IMG/VR virus record: IMGVR_UViG_3300014720_000073
Location: 1-38,097 of that record
Reading direction: 5' to 3' (one strand)
Length of the DNA: 38,097 nucleotides
From: a virus
Every line of letters begins with the position of its first letter. The stretch's first letter is position 1. A model generated the notes under the pieces. That model searched no databases. It worked only from the letters and a program-made list of their open reading frames with translations, and was not told where the DNA came from. A program made the translations under genes and the position numbers. Of the stretch, positions 8,852 through 17,156 are shown piece after piece.

Positions 8852-9478
8852 ATGTCACAGTTCAGCATCGATGCGTTCCGTGCGAACCTCATCAACGGTC
8901 TTGCGAGGAACAACCTGTTCCTCGTCCAAGGCAACTTCCCAGGCGGCGGAACCAACGCCATTCAAGGTGCGGCTGCGGTTGCAGGTGCCCTCTTCGGAGG
9001 ATCCGTGGCGGGTGCAATCACGAATGTCGCTGCCGCCGTGGGCGGCGGAAACCCGAGTTCGCAGATTTCGTTCCTTTGCAAGTCCTCAAGGATCCCGTCC
9101 TCGACCATTGCAACGAACCAAGCGTTCTACATGGGTCGCCCGTTCAAGTATCCAGGTGACAAGATGTTCAACGATTGGGGCATGAGCGTCTACAACGACG
9201 GCACCTACGGTCTCCGCAAGTCCTTTGAGGCTTGGATGAACCTGATGAACACCAACAGGACCAATGTCGGTCCCAACGGTGTCAGCGGGTACATGACCGA
9301 TTGGACCGTCACGCCCCTCACCCGTGAAGGCAATCCCATCGCCCGATACAAGTTGATCGGTTGTTGGCCCACCACAATTGCCGAGACCACTCTCGACATG
9401 GGTGCGCAGTCCGAACCATCGACTTTCGATGTGACGATTGCGTATCAGTACTTTGAAGTCGAAGGCGTGACCACCTGA
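8852..9478 (+). CDS. 19: Tail tube protein gp19
   Basis: A 208-residue tail tube subunit directly after the sheath gene, as in T4 (163 residues). The family features are the N-terminal DAFRANLINGLARNNLFLVQGNF strand region, the central SFLCKSSRIPSSTI...FYMGRPFKYPGD block and the C-terminal FDVTIAYQYFEVEGV strand. An Ala/Gly-rich insertion near residues 38-66 explains the extra length. Subunits stack as hexameric rings inside the sheath and form the DNA channel. Two further gp19-like genes lie at 17209 and 17865. Confidence 0.9.
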   Translation: MSQFSIDAFRANLINGLARNNLFLVQGNFPGGGTNAIQGAAAVAGALFGGSVAGAITNVAAAVGGGNPSSQISFLCKSSRIPSSTIATNQAFYMGRPFKYPGDKMFNDWGMSVYNDGTYGLRKSFEAWMNLMNTNRTNVGPNGVSGYMTDWTVTPLTREGNPIARYKLIGCWPTTIAETTLDMGAQSEPSTFDVTIAYQYFEVEGVTT

Positions 9479-9506
9479 CATCAGGTAGACGAGGGAACTA
9501 TACATC

Positions 9507-11009
9507 ATGGCACTCTTTGGCTTTGACTTAGGTCGCAGCAAGAAACAGAAAAAGCAGGACAAGGCTCTGAAGTCGTTTGTCGTTCCGACATTCGATGACG
9601 GAGCCATTCCTGTTGAAGCGGGCGGCTTCTACGGTCAGTACATCGACCTCGACGGCACCGTCCGCAACGACTTTGAACTCACGATGAAGTACCGTGAGAT
9701 GGCACAGGATCCGATTGTCGAGGTGGCGGTCGATGACATCGTCAACGAATCGATCATCATGGGCGAGAAGAAGTCCCCCGTGAAGATCCTTCTCGACAGG
9801 CTTGAGGAGAGCGATGGTGTCAAGCAGAAGATCCATGAGGAGTTCAGGAACCTCCTGAGGGTCATGCAGTTTGAGACCAAGGGAGCGGAGATCTTCCGTC
9901 GATGGTATGTCGATGGAAAGATCTTCTTCCACCTCATCATCGATGAGGAGAACCCGCAGAAGGGCATCCTTGAACTCCGCTATGTGGATCCGATGAACAT
10001 CCAGAAGATCCGTGAGTACACCAAGGAGACCCTGAAGAACGGCACCAAGATCATCACGGGATACAAGGACTTCTACCTGTACAACAAGGACAATCCCCGT
10101 GCGGGTGGTAATGCTGCGGGTATCAAGATCAGCGAGGATGCGATTGCATTCTGCTCATCGGGTCTGATGGACAGCCGCTACAAGCGAACGGTCGGCTTCC
10201 TGCACAAGGCGATCAAGCCGCTCAATCAACTCCGCATGTTGGAAGATGCCATCGTCATCTACCGCATCAGCCGTGCGCCTGAACGCCGCATCTTCTACAT
10301 CGATGTCGGAAACCTCCCCAAGACCAAGGCGGAGCAGTATGTCAAGGACCTGATGAACCGCTACCGCAACCGCCTCGTCTACGATGCGAACACGGGCGAG
10401 GTCAGGGATGACAAGAAGTTCATGTCCATGCTTGAGGACTATTGGCTCCCACGCCGTGAAGGTAGCCGTGGTACCGAGATCACCACCCTACAGGGCGGTC
10501 AGAACCTCGGCGAACTCACCGATGTCATCTACTTTCAGAAGAAGGTCTACAGGGCACTTTCGGTGCCCTCAAGCCGTCTTGAGCAGGACAAGCAGTTCAT
10601 GCTCGGTCGAAGCACCGAGATCACCCGTGACGAGGTCAGGTTCACGAAGTTCGTCCACAGGCTCCGCACCAAGTTCAGCGAACTGTTCTTCGACATCCTG
10701 CGGAAGCAACTGATCCTCAAGAAGGTCATCACCGCCGACGAATGGCCTGAGATGAAGGAATCGATCTACTTCGACTTCCTCAAGGACAACCTGTTCACCG
10801 AACTCAAGAACGCCGAACTGCGGAGGCAGCAGGTCGAGGAGTTGGGGAACATAAAACCATACATAGGTAAGTACTACAGCCATGAGTGGGTGCGCAGGAA
10901 TGTCCTCGGCTTCTCTGAAGCGGACATGAAGACGATGGATCGTGAGATTGAGAAGGAACGGAACGCAGGAAAGATCGAACCCGACAACTCGCAGTTCGGT
11001 CTTGCCTAA
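9507..11009 (+). CDS. 20: Portal vertex protein gp20
   Basis: A 500-residue portal protein (T4 gp20 is 524). Typical blocks are IDLDGTVRNDFELTMKYREM, VDDIVNESI, the ELRYVDPMNIQKI strand, and the long KTKAEQYVKDLMNRYRN and IYFQKKVYRAL helices around the DNA channel. The dodecamer forms the unique vertex, nucleates prohead assembly and is the gp17 docking site. The ribosome-binding site is GAGGGA, and ATACATC abuts the ATG. The C-terminus ends in a charged tail. The next gene starts 8 nt downstream. Confidence 0.95.
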   Translation: MALFGFDLGRSKKQKKQDKALKSFVVPTFDDGAIPVEAGGFYGQYIDLDGTVRNDFELTMKYREMAQDPIVEVAVDDIVNESIIMGEKKSPVKILLDRLEESDGVKQKIHEEFRNLLRVMQFETKGAEIFRRWYVDGKIFFHLIIDEENPQKGILELRYVDPMNIQKIREYTKETLKNGTKIITGYKDFYLYNKDNPRAGGNAAGIKISEDAIAFCSSGLMDSRYKRTVGFLHKAIKPLNQLRMLEDAIVIYRISRAPERRIFYIDVGNLPKTKAEQYVKDLMNRYRNRLVYDANTGEVRDDKKFMSMLEDYWLPRREGSRGTEITTLQGGQNLGELTDVIYFQKKVYRALSVPSSRLEQDKQFMLGRSTEITRDEVRFTKFVHRLRTKFSELFFDILRKQLILKKVITADEWPEMKESIYFDFLKDNLFTELKNAELRRQQVEELGNIKPYIGKYYSHEWVRRNVLGFSEADMKTMDREIEKERNAGKIEPDNSQFGLA

Positions 11010-11017
11010 GGGAGAAG

Positions 11018-11746
11018 ATGGAAAAGAGCCGCATCAGGAACGCCATCGACAGCCTCGTTGGGAAGGATGCCTCGGGATTCAGGGGCTCCGTCCGCACCGA
11101 GTTGCTTTCCCGTGTCCACGGCATCTTCGACTCGCTCAAGGGGCAACTCTCTCGGGACATCATCTCGGAGAACCTACCTGGCGCACCTTCCGCACCCCCC
11201 GTCACGAAGCCCATCAAGGCGGGAGACCTCAAGATCGTCCCCACCGCCGCAGGTGCCGCCAAGGATGACATGTCGCTCGACCCGAACTTTGAGAAGGAGT
11301 TCTACCAATCCTCCTCGGACTACAAGGGTCAGAAGATCACCGTCAAGCAACTAGGCACGGGTTTCGGCAAGCCCGTCAGGATCTACATCAACGACCGCAG
11401 GTGGGAGTTCTTCCCAGGTCCGAAGGTCGGCATCAAGGCTGCGAAGGACTACATCGACGGCATGGTGAAGGATGTCAAGAAGGATCCGCAACTCGCCGCA
11501 GCGATGACTGCGCAGATCGCCAAGGACAAGGCTGCGGGTGTCTCGACCGTCGCAGCCCCCGTCGATGCGGGCAAGCCGAACGAGGTCGCCGATGCGAACC
11601 TCAAGCAGAAGGAACTTGAGACGGGTCAACCCGCAGGTGGCAAGAAGCCTCCGCAGAAGGCACCCGTCCCACCGAAGCCGAAGGCGGCTTCCAAGCCACC
11701 TGCTCCACCCAAGCCAAAGCCAAGCAAAGAGGTCAAGCCAAAATGA
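11018..11746 (+). CDS. Putative prohead core protein (gene 67/68 position)
   Basis: A 242-residue protein between portal and protease, the place of T4 prohead core genes 67 and 68. The first 55 residues are helical (RIRNAIDSLVGKDASGFRGS...HGIFDSLKGQLSRDII) and end in an ISE|N sequence that fits the gp21 cleavage rule. A central domain (about 85-150: KGQKITVKQLGTGFGKPVRI, WEFFPGPKVGI) is compact, and the last 50 residues are a Pro/Lys-rich tail with repeated PPKPK. By position it is expected to sit in the scaffold core and be processed during maturation. The exact equivalence to gp67 or gp68 is not established. Confidence 0.6.
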   Translation: MEKSRIRNAIDSLVGKDASGFRGSVRTELLSRVHGIFDSLKGQLSRDIISENLPGAPSAPPVTKPIKAGDLKIVPTAAGAAKDDMSLDPNFEKEFYQSSSDYKGQKITVKQLGTGFGKPVRIYINDRRWEFFPGPKVGIKAAKDYIDGMVKDVKKDPQLAAAMTAQIAKDKAAGVSTVAAPVDAGKPNEVADANLKQKELETGQPAGGKKPPQKAPVPPKPKAASKPPAPPKPKPSKEVKPK

Positions 11747-13131
11747 GTAGCAAGAATCAAATCAACGACATCCAAGAAAGTAGTTTTCGTATCCTTATCA
11801 AGTCCAGAGAGGGTAACGAAGTGGAGCACATCTTTCGACTCTCGTCTAAAAAAGAGGCTCAAGACTATGTAAATATGGAAAAGAAGGCTTGGTCAAAGGA
11901 GATTGCTTCTGAAGGAAAGAAACGACAAGATGTCGTTTCGTGGAAAATTGTAGATTCTCTAGAGAGCCCAACCCACTCCTTTAGTAAGGGAAAGTTGATT
12001 CCTAACGCTTATTACAAAGACTATTTGTTGTACCTCAAGAAACTCAGGGAGGATCTCGACATCCAAGAAGACGAGTGGGGCGGCGGCTTCCAAACCTTCG
12101 CCGATGCCCACAGGGAAGTGCAAGCGGGTCTCAAGGGTGACATGCAGCGTGAGCGGGCAAAGATACTCAAGTTGGTCGTTCAGGTCATCCGTGGCGAGAT
12201 CACCAAGCAGAAGTTCAAGAAACTGACGGGTAAGTCATACGACGATCTGATGGATGCCAAGTACAGGGGCAATTGGTATGTCAATCAGGTGAAGCGAATG
12301 TCGAAGAAGGCACTCGCTCCCGTGAATCCTGCCGCTCCTGCCTCGACGGTGAGCAATTCCTACGAACCCGATGGCGGCGACATCCAAGAAAGTAGTTTTG
12401 CTATCCTTATCAAGTCCAGAGAGGGTAACGAAGTGACGGACAGACCTCGACTCTCGTCTAAAAAAGAGGCTCAAGACTATGTAAATATGGTAAAGAAGGC
12501 TGTCGCAAAACGAGTTGCTTCTGAAGGAAAGAAACCACAAGATGTCGTTTCGTGGAAAATTGTAGATTCTCTAGAGAGCCCAACCCACTCCTTTAGTAAG
12601 GGAAAGTTGATTCCTAACGCTCGTTACAAAGACTATTTGTTGTACCTCAAGAAACTCAGGGAGGATCTCGACATCCAGGAGAAGGTCGATATCGACGGTC
12701 GCACCCGTGCTTACAGGGAGACTGTGATGCGCCTTGAGTCTGCTAGGAAACTCCGAGAACAAAGGGCAAAGGCAATGCAAGAGAACCGATTCGGTGGTCT
12801 GTACGACGATGGCAGCGGCAGGGGAGCGGTCGTTCCCGCCCCCATCGACATCAACTTCCATGAGGCGATGCGTGTCGTTGAGAAGTACCGCAGCCTCCGT
12901 GAGAAGAAGAAGACCCTCATGGGTGCGCCCAAGGAAGACATCGACGCAGCCGTGCTGATGAAGGGCGACAAGTTCTCCATGTCGGAGACCGAACTCAGCC
13001 CGAAGCAGAAGGAGTTCCGCACCTTCTTCAAGAAGGCTCTCACCAAGTTCGGCAAGTCCTCCCCTGCAAAGATGGACGATGCCGAGAAGAAGAAGTTCTT
13101 CAACTGGATTGAGAAGAACTGGAAGGGCTGA
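11743..13131 (+). CDS. Prohead core-type protein with duplicated 97-residue module bounded by I-Q-E sites
   Basis: A 462-residue protein; its ATG overlaps the previous stop (ATGA). Two nearly identical modules cover about residues 13-109 and 217-313, and each is preceded and followed by D-I-Q-E. IQE fits the (L/I)-x-E consensus cut by T4-type gp21, so maturation could release two 97-residue internal peptides. Between and after them is ordinary phage-like helical sequence. Residues about 352-369 (GLYDDGSGRGAVVPAPID) match a motif in the gp22 scaffold. The C-terminus (KQKEFRTFFKKALTKFGKSS...KKKFFNWIEKNWKG) resembles core-protein tails of T4-like cyanophages as I remember them. The modules are visibly AT-richer and use AAA, AGA and TCT codons unlike their flanks. 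Confidence 0.7.
   Translation: MSSKNQINDIQESSFRILIKSREGNEVEHIFRLSSKKEAQDYVNMEKKAWSKEIASEGKKRQDVVSWKIVDSLESPTHSFSKGKLIPNAYYKDYLLYLKKLREDLDIQEDEWGGGFQTFADAHREVQAGLKGDMQRERAKILKLVVQVIRGEITKQKFKKLTGKSYDDLMDAKYRGNWYVNQVKRMSKKALAPVNPAAPASTVSNSYEPDGGDIQESSFAILIKSREGNEVTDRPRLSSKKEAQDYVNMVKKAVAKRVASEGKKPQDVVSWKIVDSLESPTHSFSKGKLIPNARYKDYLLYLKKLREDLDIQEKVDIDGRTRAYRETVMRLESARKLREQRAKAMQENRFGGLYDDGSGRGAVVPAPIDINFHEAMRVVEKYRSLREKKKTLMGAPKEDIDAAVLMKGDKFSMSETELSPKQKEFRTFFKKALTKFGKSSPAKMDDAEKKKFFNWIEKNWKG
11766..12069 (+). repeat. In-frame direct repeat, copy 1 (304 bp)
   Basis: First copy of a direct repeat with no indels relative to copy 2, offset 612 bp (204 codons). It both begins and ends with the short sequence CGACATCCAAGAA, encoding DIQE, so the unit is itself framed by a short direct repeat that could serve recombination. 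Confidence 0.9.
12378..12681 (+). repeat. In-frame direct repeat, copy 2 (304 bp)
   Basis: Second copy of the repeat. Differences from copy 1 fall in tight clusters that change amino acids (R to A, EHIF to TDRP, E to V, WSKEI to VAKRV, R to P, Y to R), with only one silent change between the bounding DIQE codons. Long blocks in between are identical. Confidence 0.9.
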
Positions 13132-13137
13132 CCGCCG

Positions 13138-13569
13138 ATGCCGAAGGTCACCGTCAGGTTCAAGAAGGACAAGGCTGCGGAGGAATTTGCCGCCAACTTC
13201 TCCATTCTTGATGATGGTGCCAAGGTCACCGTCAAGGGCAAGGAGGCGACCGTTGTCTCCTCCAACCCGAGGACCGTGTCCGTGGTGAAGCAGTTGTCCA
13301 AGGATGTGCTTGAGGACATTCGCCATGCCGAGATCGCAGATGGGATTCTGTCTGCGATACGGGAGTCTCTCTCGGGTAAGAGGACATCAGTCCGCCTACT
13401 CGACGGCGAGACCCAATCGATCACCCCGTCGCAGGGACAGGCTCTCGCCCGTGCATACGACCGACTTTCCGAGAGCAACCAATCCGCTTTCCTCATCCTC
13501 ATAGCAGAGGGCAGGGGGGCTTTTACCCATGCAGTTGGGTTCGCAAAGAAGAACGAGGAGAACGAGTAA
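13138..13569 (+). CDS. Small protein in prohead core region
   Basis: A 143-residue protein starting 6 nt after the repeat-protein gene. The N-terminus (MPKVTVRFKKDKAAEEFAAN) is a basic strand-helix stretch. The C-terminal half has SPSQGQALARAYDRLSESNQSAFLILIAEGRGAFTHAVGFAKK, a helical pattern (Leu-Ser-Glu-x-Asn-Gln followed by a hydrophobic helix). The last base of its stop is shared with the next ATG. Position between portal and protease suggests a prohead core protein (67/68 role). The family is not firmly recognised. Confidence 0.6.
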   Translation: MPKVTVRFKKDKAAEEFAANFSILDDGAKVTVKGKEATVVSSNPRTVSVVKQLSKDVLEDIRHAEIADGILSAIRESLSGKRTSVRLLDGETQSITPSQGQALARAYDRLSESNQSAFLILIAEGRGAFTHAVGFAKKNEENE

Positions 13570-13916
13570 TGCCACAGATCGTCAAGACCAACAAGCGTGT
13601 CGTGTACGCCACGGGATCGACCGTAAGCGATGTCGGCATCACCGCATCCGCTTTTTGTGATTACGGAAATACGGACGGCAGGCTTCTCGGTGAGGGGTCG
13701 GGAATCACCAACGGCACGGCGGCGATTTCAAAGATCGTCTCGGGATCACCTTCCTTCAGCGTCAGCATGTCGGGACAGACTGTGTTTACGGCTGCTGCTG
13801 CGGGCGAGTACAACTTTGAGCGGTACACCCTGAAGCCCCTCGGCATCAATCCCACGGGTGTATTCGGCATCACGGTCACCACGGCTGGAACCGTCATAGT
13901 CGAGTTCGTCCTCTGA
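13569..13916 (+). CDS. Beta-rich small protein, possible head decoration
   Basis: A 115-residue protein whose ATG overlaps the previous TAA (TAATG), so it is translationally coupled. It is almost free of charged residues after the first 10 and consists of alternating hydrophobic/Ser/Thr/Gly strands, ending in FGITVTTAGTVIVEFVL, which looks like an immunoglobulin-like or jelly-roll sandwich. Placed among head genes, it could be a decoration or surface protein; this is inference from composition only. No family recognised. Confidence 0.6.
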   Translation: MPQIVKTNKRVVYATGSTVSDVGITASAFCDYGNTDGRLLGEGSGITNGTAAISKIVSGSPSFSVSMSGQTVFTAAAAGEYNFERYTLKPLGINPTGVFGITVTTAGTVIVEFVL

Positions 13917-13926
13917 TCTAAAAGAC

Positions 13927-13935
13927 TACATAAGG
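13927..13935 (+). promoter_or_regulatory. TACATAAGG element before gp21
   Basis: Identical 9-mer and identical 14-nt spacing to the start codon as before gp19. With the preceding base it reads CTACATA. It is followed by GGAAAAGGAG as ribosome-binding site. Confidence 0.4.
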
Positions 13936-13949
13936 GAAAAGGAGACAGG

Positions 13950-14594
13950 ATGAAACTCATCTGCGAGGTCAACGAGGAGATCGAAGTCCTGACCGAGGAA
14001 AAGAACGGTCAGCGGCAGTACTTCATCGAAGGCACCTTCCTTCAGGGCGACATCAGGAACCGTAACGGTCGTGTCTACGAGTTCAAGATGCTCAAGGACA
14101 AGGTCGATCAGTACCGCAGGGAGTTCGTTGAGGCGAAGAGGGCGTTCGGTGAACTTGGTCACCCCGAGGGACCGACCATCAACCTTGAGCGTGTCTCGCA
14201 CATGATCACGGAACTCCACCCTGACGGCAAGAACTTCTACGGCAAGGCGAAGATCACCGACACCCCCTACGGCAAGATCGTCAAGAACCTCATCGATGAG
14301 GGTGCCAAGTTGGGTGTGTCGAGCCGTGGCGTTGGCTCCCTTGAAGAGAAGAACGGTGCGTCCTATGTCAAGGACGATTTCCGCCTCTCGACCGCAGCCG
14401 ACATCGTCGCCGACCCCTCCGCCCCCGAGGCATTTGTCCGTGGCGTGATGGAGGGAAGGGAATGGGTCTACGAGAACGGACTCCTCGTCGCCAAGCAAGC
14501 AGAAGAGATCCGAAACAACATCAGGAAGGCATCCGCTAGGAAGTTGGAGGAGGCGAAGATCGCCGCCTTCAAGAGGTTCCTCGGAAGGCTCTGA
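13950..14594 (+). CDS. 21: Prohead maturation protease gp21
   Basis: A 214-residue serine protease (peptidase family S77; T4 gp21 is 212). His71 in GELGHPEGP and the Ser pair 124-125 in LGVSSRGVG are the catalytic positions, with DIVADPSAPEAF (151-162) as the conserved third block. It sits in the scaffold core, cuts scaffold, core and capsid proteins after (L/I)-x-E during maturation, then destroys itself. Its own N-terminus contains VLTE, and the C-terminal KLEEAKIAAFKRFLGRL helix resembles a scaffold-targeting tail. It is preceded by a late-type element and followed by gp22. Confidence 0.95.
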   Translation: MKLICEVNEEIEVLTEEKNGQRQYFIEGTFLQGDIRNRNGRVYEFKMLKDKVDQYRREFVEAKRAFGELGHPEGPTINLERVSHMITELHPDGKNFYGKAKITDTPYGKIVKNLIDEGAKLGVSSRGVGSLEEKNGASYVKDDFRLSTAADIVADPSAPEAFVRGVMEGREWVYENGLLVAKQAEEIRNNIRKASARKLEEAKIAAFKRFLGRL

Positions 14595-14612
14595 TCGAAC
14601 CCTTATGGAAGC

Positions 14613-14620
14613 CTAAATAA
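14613..14620 (+). promoter_or_regulatory. Late promoter-like CTAAATAA before gp22
   Basis: CTAAATAA is in the gp21-gp22 gap and ends 19 nt before the gp22 ATG, followed by an ACAGGAG ribosome-binding site. It is the same motif as before gp18 and gp23. Confidence 0.6.
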
Positions 14621-14639
14621 CAAGCACAGGAGAAAATCC

Positions 14640-15734
14640 ATGGATAGTTACGAGAGCAACGACGAGATCGAAGAGATCATCCTTGACGAGGACGAGGTCA
14701 CCGAAGAGGAGACCCCCCTTGAAGAAGAGGATGGCAAGACCAAGCAGATGACCAACCTCTCCACCAAGCGTGGTGGTGTGGTTTCGGCTGCACCGACCGC
14801 ATCGAAGGCTGTCGCCAACGCATCCAAGACGGGTGCGGGCAGCGGCAAGTACGCAGGTCTGTACAAGGACGGAACGGGCGGTGGCGTTATCGTCCCCGAG
14901 CCCGTCGATGTCGGTTCAGGCGACGGTGATGCCAAGTCGAAGTTGATGGCTAGCGTCAAGTCGAAGAAGGCGATGCGTGAGGAGATCGATGCCCATATGG
15001 ATGCCATGTTCGACGGCGAAGACCTCACCGAGGACTTCAAGAACAAGGCTGCGACCATCTTTGAGGCGGCGATCAACGAGCGTGTCGAGTCGATCCGCAC
15101 CGAACTTGAGGAGGAGTACAACAACCGCCTCGTCAGCGAGATCGAAGAGAACAAGACCGCTCTCACCGAGCAGTTGGACTCGTACCTCTCGTATGTCGTG
15201 AACGAGTGGCTTGAAGAGAACCGTCTCGCAGTCGAGAAGGGCATCCGCACCGAGGTCGCCGAGCAGTTCATGGAGGGTCTCCGTAGCCTCTTCACCGAGC
15301 ATGACATCATGGTCCCCGAGTCGAAGATCGACATCGCCGACCAACTCGCCGAAACCGCAGATCAACTCAAGGCTTGCCTTGACGAGGAGATGCGCAAGAA
15401 CATCGAACTGACCGAGCAGGTCAAGGTCTTCCGCCAAGGCAAGATCCTTGACGAACTGTCGGAGGACATGACCCTCTCGCAGAAGGAGCGTTTCCGCACC
15501 CTCGCCGAGGGAGTCACCCTCGACGGCGACGAGAACGATGTCCGCAGCAAGTTGGGCGTGATCCGTGAGTCCTACTTCAGCGGCAAGGGCAGGAAGGCCG
15601 TCCTCACCGAGGAGACCGCCGCCACCGTCGAGGAGGGCATCGACAACGAGCCCACCAACCCAACCCAAACTCAGTTTGTCAGCGAGTCCATGAAGGCTTA
15701 CGCCGACACGCTGCGCAGGATTTCCAAGCGGTAA
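14640..15734 (+). CDS. 22: Major prohead scaffold protein gp22
   Basis: A 364-residue, highly acidic, almost wholly helical protein between protease and capsid genes. A Glu/Asp-rich N-terminus (EEIILDEDEVTEEE) is followed by a Ser/Gly-rich linker with GLYKDGTGGGVIVPEPVD (about 73-90). Long helices come next (REEIDAHMDAMFDGEDLTED, NKTALTEQLDSYLSYVVNEW, SKIDIADQLAETADQLK). The C-terminal SMKAYADTLRRISKR is the capsid-contact end. The family core forms the prohead interior and is digested by gp21. Longer than T4 gp22 (269), as is usual in cyanophage relatives. Confidence 0.88.
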   Translation: MDSYESNDEIEEIILDEDEVTEEETPLEEEDGKTKQMTNLSTKRGGVVSAAPTASKAVANASKTGAGSGKYAGLYKDGTGGGVIVPEPVDVGSGDGDAKSKLMASVKSKKAMREEIDAHMDAMFDGEDLTEDFKNKAATIFEAAINERVESIRTELEEEYNNRLVSEIEENKTALTEQLDSYLSYVVNEWLEENRLAVEKGIRTEVAEQFMEGLRSLFTEHDIMVPESKIDIADQLAETADQLKACLDEEMRKNIELTEQVKVFRQGKILDELSEDMTLSQKERFRTLAEGVTLDGDENDVRSKLGVIRESYFSGKGRKAVLTEETAATVEEGIDNEPTNPTQTQFVSESMKAYADTLRRISKR

Positions 15735-15746
15735 ACGACCGCTGCG

Positions 15747-15754
15747 CTAAATAC
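15747..15754 (+). promoter_or_regulatory. Late promoter-like CTAAATAC before gp23
   Basis: CTAAATAC ends 31 nt before the gp23 ATG and is followed by an A-rich leader and an AGGGAGAG ribosome-binding site. gp23 has a strong late promoter in T4, which supports the assignment. Confidence 0.7.
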
Positions 15755-15785
15755 AAAAAACCTTTCAACAAGGGAGAGAAGACAG

Positions 15786-17135
15786 ATGGATCTTACGATT
15801 TCCGAAGCCCTTCAGAAGAAGTGGCAACCCATCCTTGAGCATGCGGACCTTCCGCAGATCAAGGATCCGTACCGCAAGGCGGTTACGACCATGCTCCTTG
15901 AGAATCAGGAGCAGTACCTCCGTGAGTCGGCTCCGACCAACTTCGCAGGTGCCATGCCCGATACGGGCGGTGTCGCCAAGTGGGACCCGATCCTCATTAG
16001 CCTCGTTCGTCGTGCGATGCCGAATCTCATCGCCTACGACATCTGCGGCGTTCAGCCGATGAGCGGCCCCACGGGCCTCATCTTCGCCATGCGCAGCCGC
16101 TACATCAGCCAAGGCGGCGGCGAGGCTCTGTACCAAGAGGCCGACACCGCATTCGGCGGTTCGGGCTCGACTGGTGCGACGGCTCAGGGCAACTACAACA
16201 CCGATCCGTTTGATGTCGGCGGCGTTGATCCGTTCGGTTCGGGCACCCTTGCTCAGGCAACTGGCGTAAAGGGAACTCCTGGCTACACCACCCTCAACGG
16301 CGAAGCCCTCGGCGACTCGGCGAACAACCCGTTCCCGCAGATGGCGTTCAGCATTGAGAAAACCACCGTCGAAGCGAAGACCCGTGCGCTCAAGGCTGAG
16401 TACACGATGGAACTCGCTCAGGATCTCAAGGCGATCCACGGGCTCGACGCTGAGACCGAACTCGCCAACATCCTGTCGAGCGAAATCCTCGCAGAGATCA
16501 ACCGTGAGGTCGTTCGTGTGATCTACAGCAACGCCAAGTTGGGCGCAAAGAGCGGCTCGACCCAAACCACGGGTGTGTTCGACCTCAATGTCGATTCCAA
16601 CGGTCGTTGGTCGGTCGAGAAGTTCAAGGGTCTGCTCTTCCAGATTGAGCGTGAGTGCAATCAGATCGCCAAGGAAACCCGCCGTGGAAAGGGCAACTTC
16701 ATTGTCTGCTCCTCGGATGTCGCCTCGGCTCTGTCGATGGCGGGTGTTCTCGACTACGCCCCCGCCCTCAGCACCAACCTCAATGTGGATGACACGGGCA
16801 ACACCTTCGCAGGTGTCCTCAACGGTAAGTTGCGGGTCTACATCGATCCGTACTCGTCCATGACCACCTCGCATGACTTCTTCATGGCGGGCTACAAGGG
16901 TTCGTCGGCTTACGATGCGGGTATGTTCTACTGCCCGTATGTGCCGCTCCAAATGGTCCGTGCAGTCGGTGAGCAGTCCTTCCAACCGAAGATCGGCTTC
17001 AAGACCCGCTACGGTCTCGTCAACAACCCGTTTGCGACGATCTCGGCAAATGCTAGCGTCTCGGATCCGTATGCCGCAGGTGCAGTCCGCAAGAACATCT
17101 ACTACCGCATCGTCAAGGTCACCAACCTCTTCTGA
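15786..17135 (+). CDS. 23: Major capsid protein gp23
   Basis: A 449-residue HK97-fold capsid protein. The propeptide reads like T4 gp23 (LQKKWQPILEHADLP...LLENQEQYLRE). The best gp21 cut is after LRE, between Glu47 and Ser48, leaving a mature N-terminus SAPTNFAGAM. Signature blocks are ILISLVRRAMPNLIAYDICG, QPMSGPTGLIFAMR and the C-terminal FKTRYGLVNNPFA. It uses its own late-type promoter and a strong downstream hairpin. The gene is the standard T4-like phylogenetic marker, and its wording sits with aquatic T4-like phages. Confidence 0.96.
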   Translation: MDLTISEALQKKWQPILEHADLPQIKDPYRKAVTTMLLENQEQYLRESAPTNFAGAMPDTGGVAKWDPILISLVRRAMPNLIAYDICGVQPMSGPTGLIFAMRSRYISQGGGEALYQEADTAFGGSGSTGATAQGNYNTDPFDVGGVDPFGSGTLAQATGVKGTPGYTTLNGEALGDSANNPFPQMAFSIEKTTVEAKTRALKAEYTMELAQDLKAIHGLDAETELANILSSEILAEINREVVRVIYSNAKLGAKSGSTQTTGVFDLNVDSNGRWSVEKFKGLLFQIERECNQIAKETRRGKGNFIVCSSDVASALSMAGVLDYAPALSTNLNVDDTGNTFAGVLNGKLRVYIDPYSSMTTSHDFFMAGYKGSSAYDAGMFYCPYVPLQMVRAVGEQSFQPKIGFKTRYGLVNNPFATISANASVSDPYAAGAVRKNIYYRIVKVTNLF

Positions 17136-17156
17136 TCGGTCGTGGGACAGAAACTC

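Noticed and set aside
6906-8858. Long minus-strand open frame of 650 codons opposite gp18
   Set aside because: It mirrors the sheath gene, is rich in Arg/Val/Gly/His/Glu from reverse-strand codon bias and has no ribosome-binding site or family features.
10859-10865. ATACATA inside gp20 as a promoter
   Set aside because: No start codon follows at the expected distance and it lies inside a conserved gene; treated as a chance match, as is another in gp14 near 3705.
11766-12681. CRISPR or diversity-generating retroelement reading of the duplicated module
   Set aside because: There are only two long in-frame copies, no short regular spacers, no reverse transcriptase, and substitutions are not limited to adenines.
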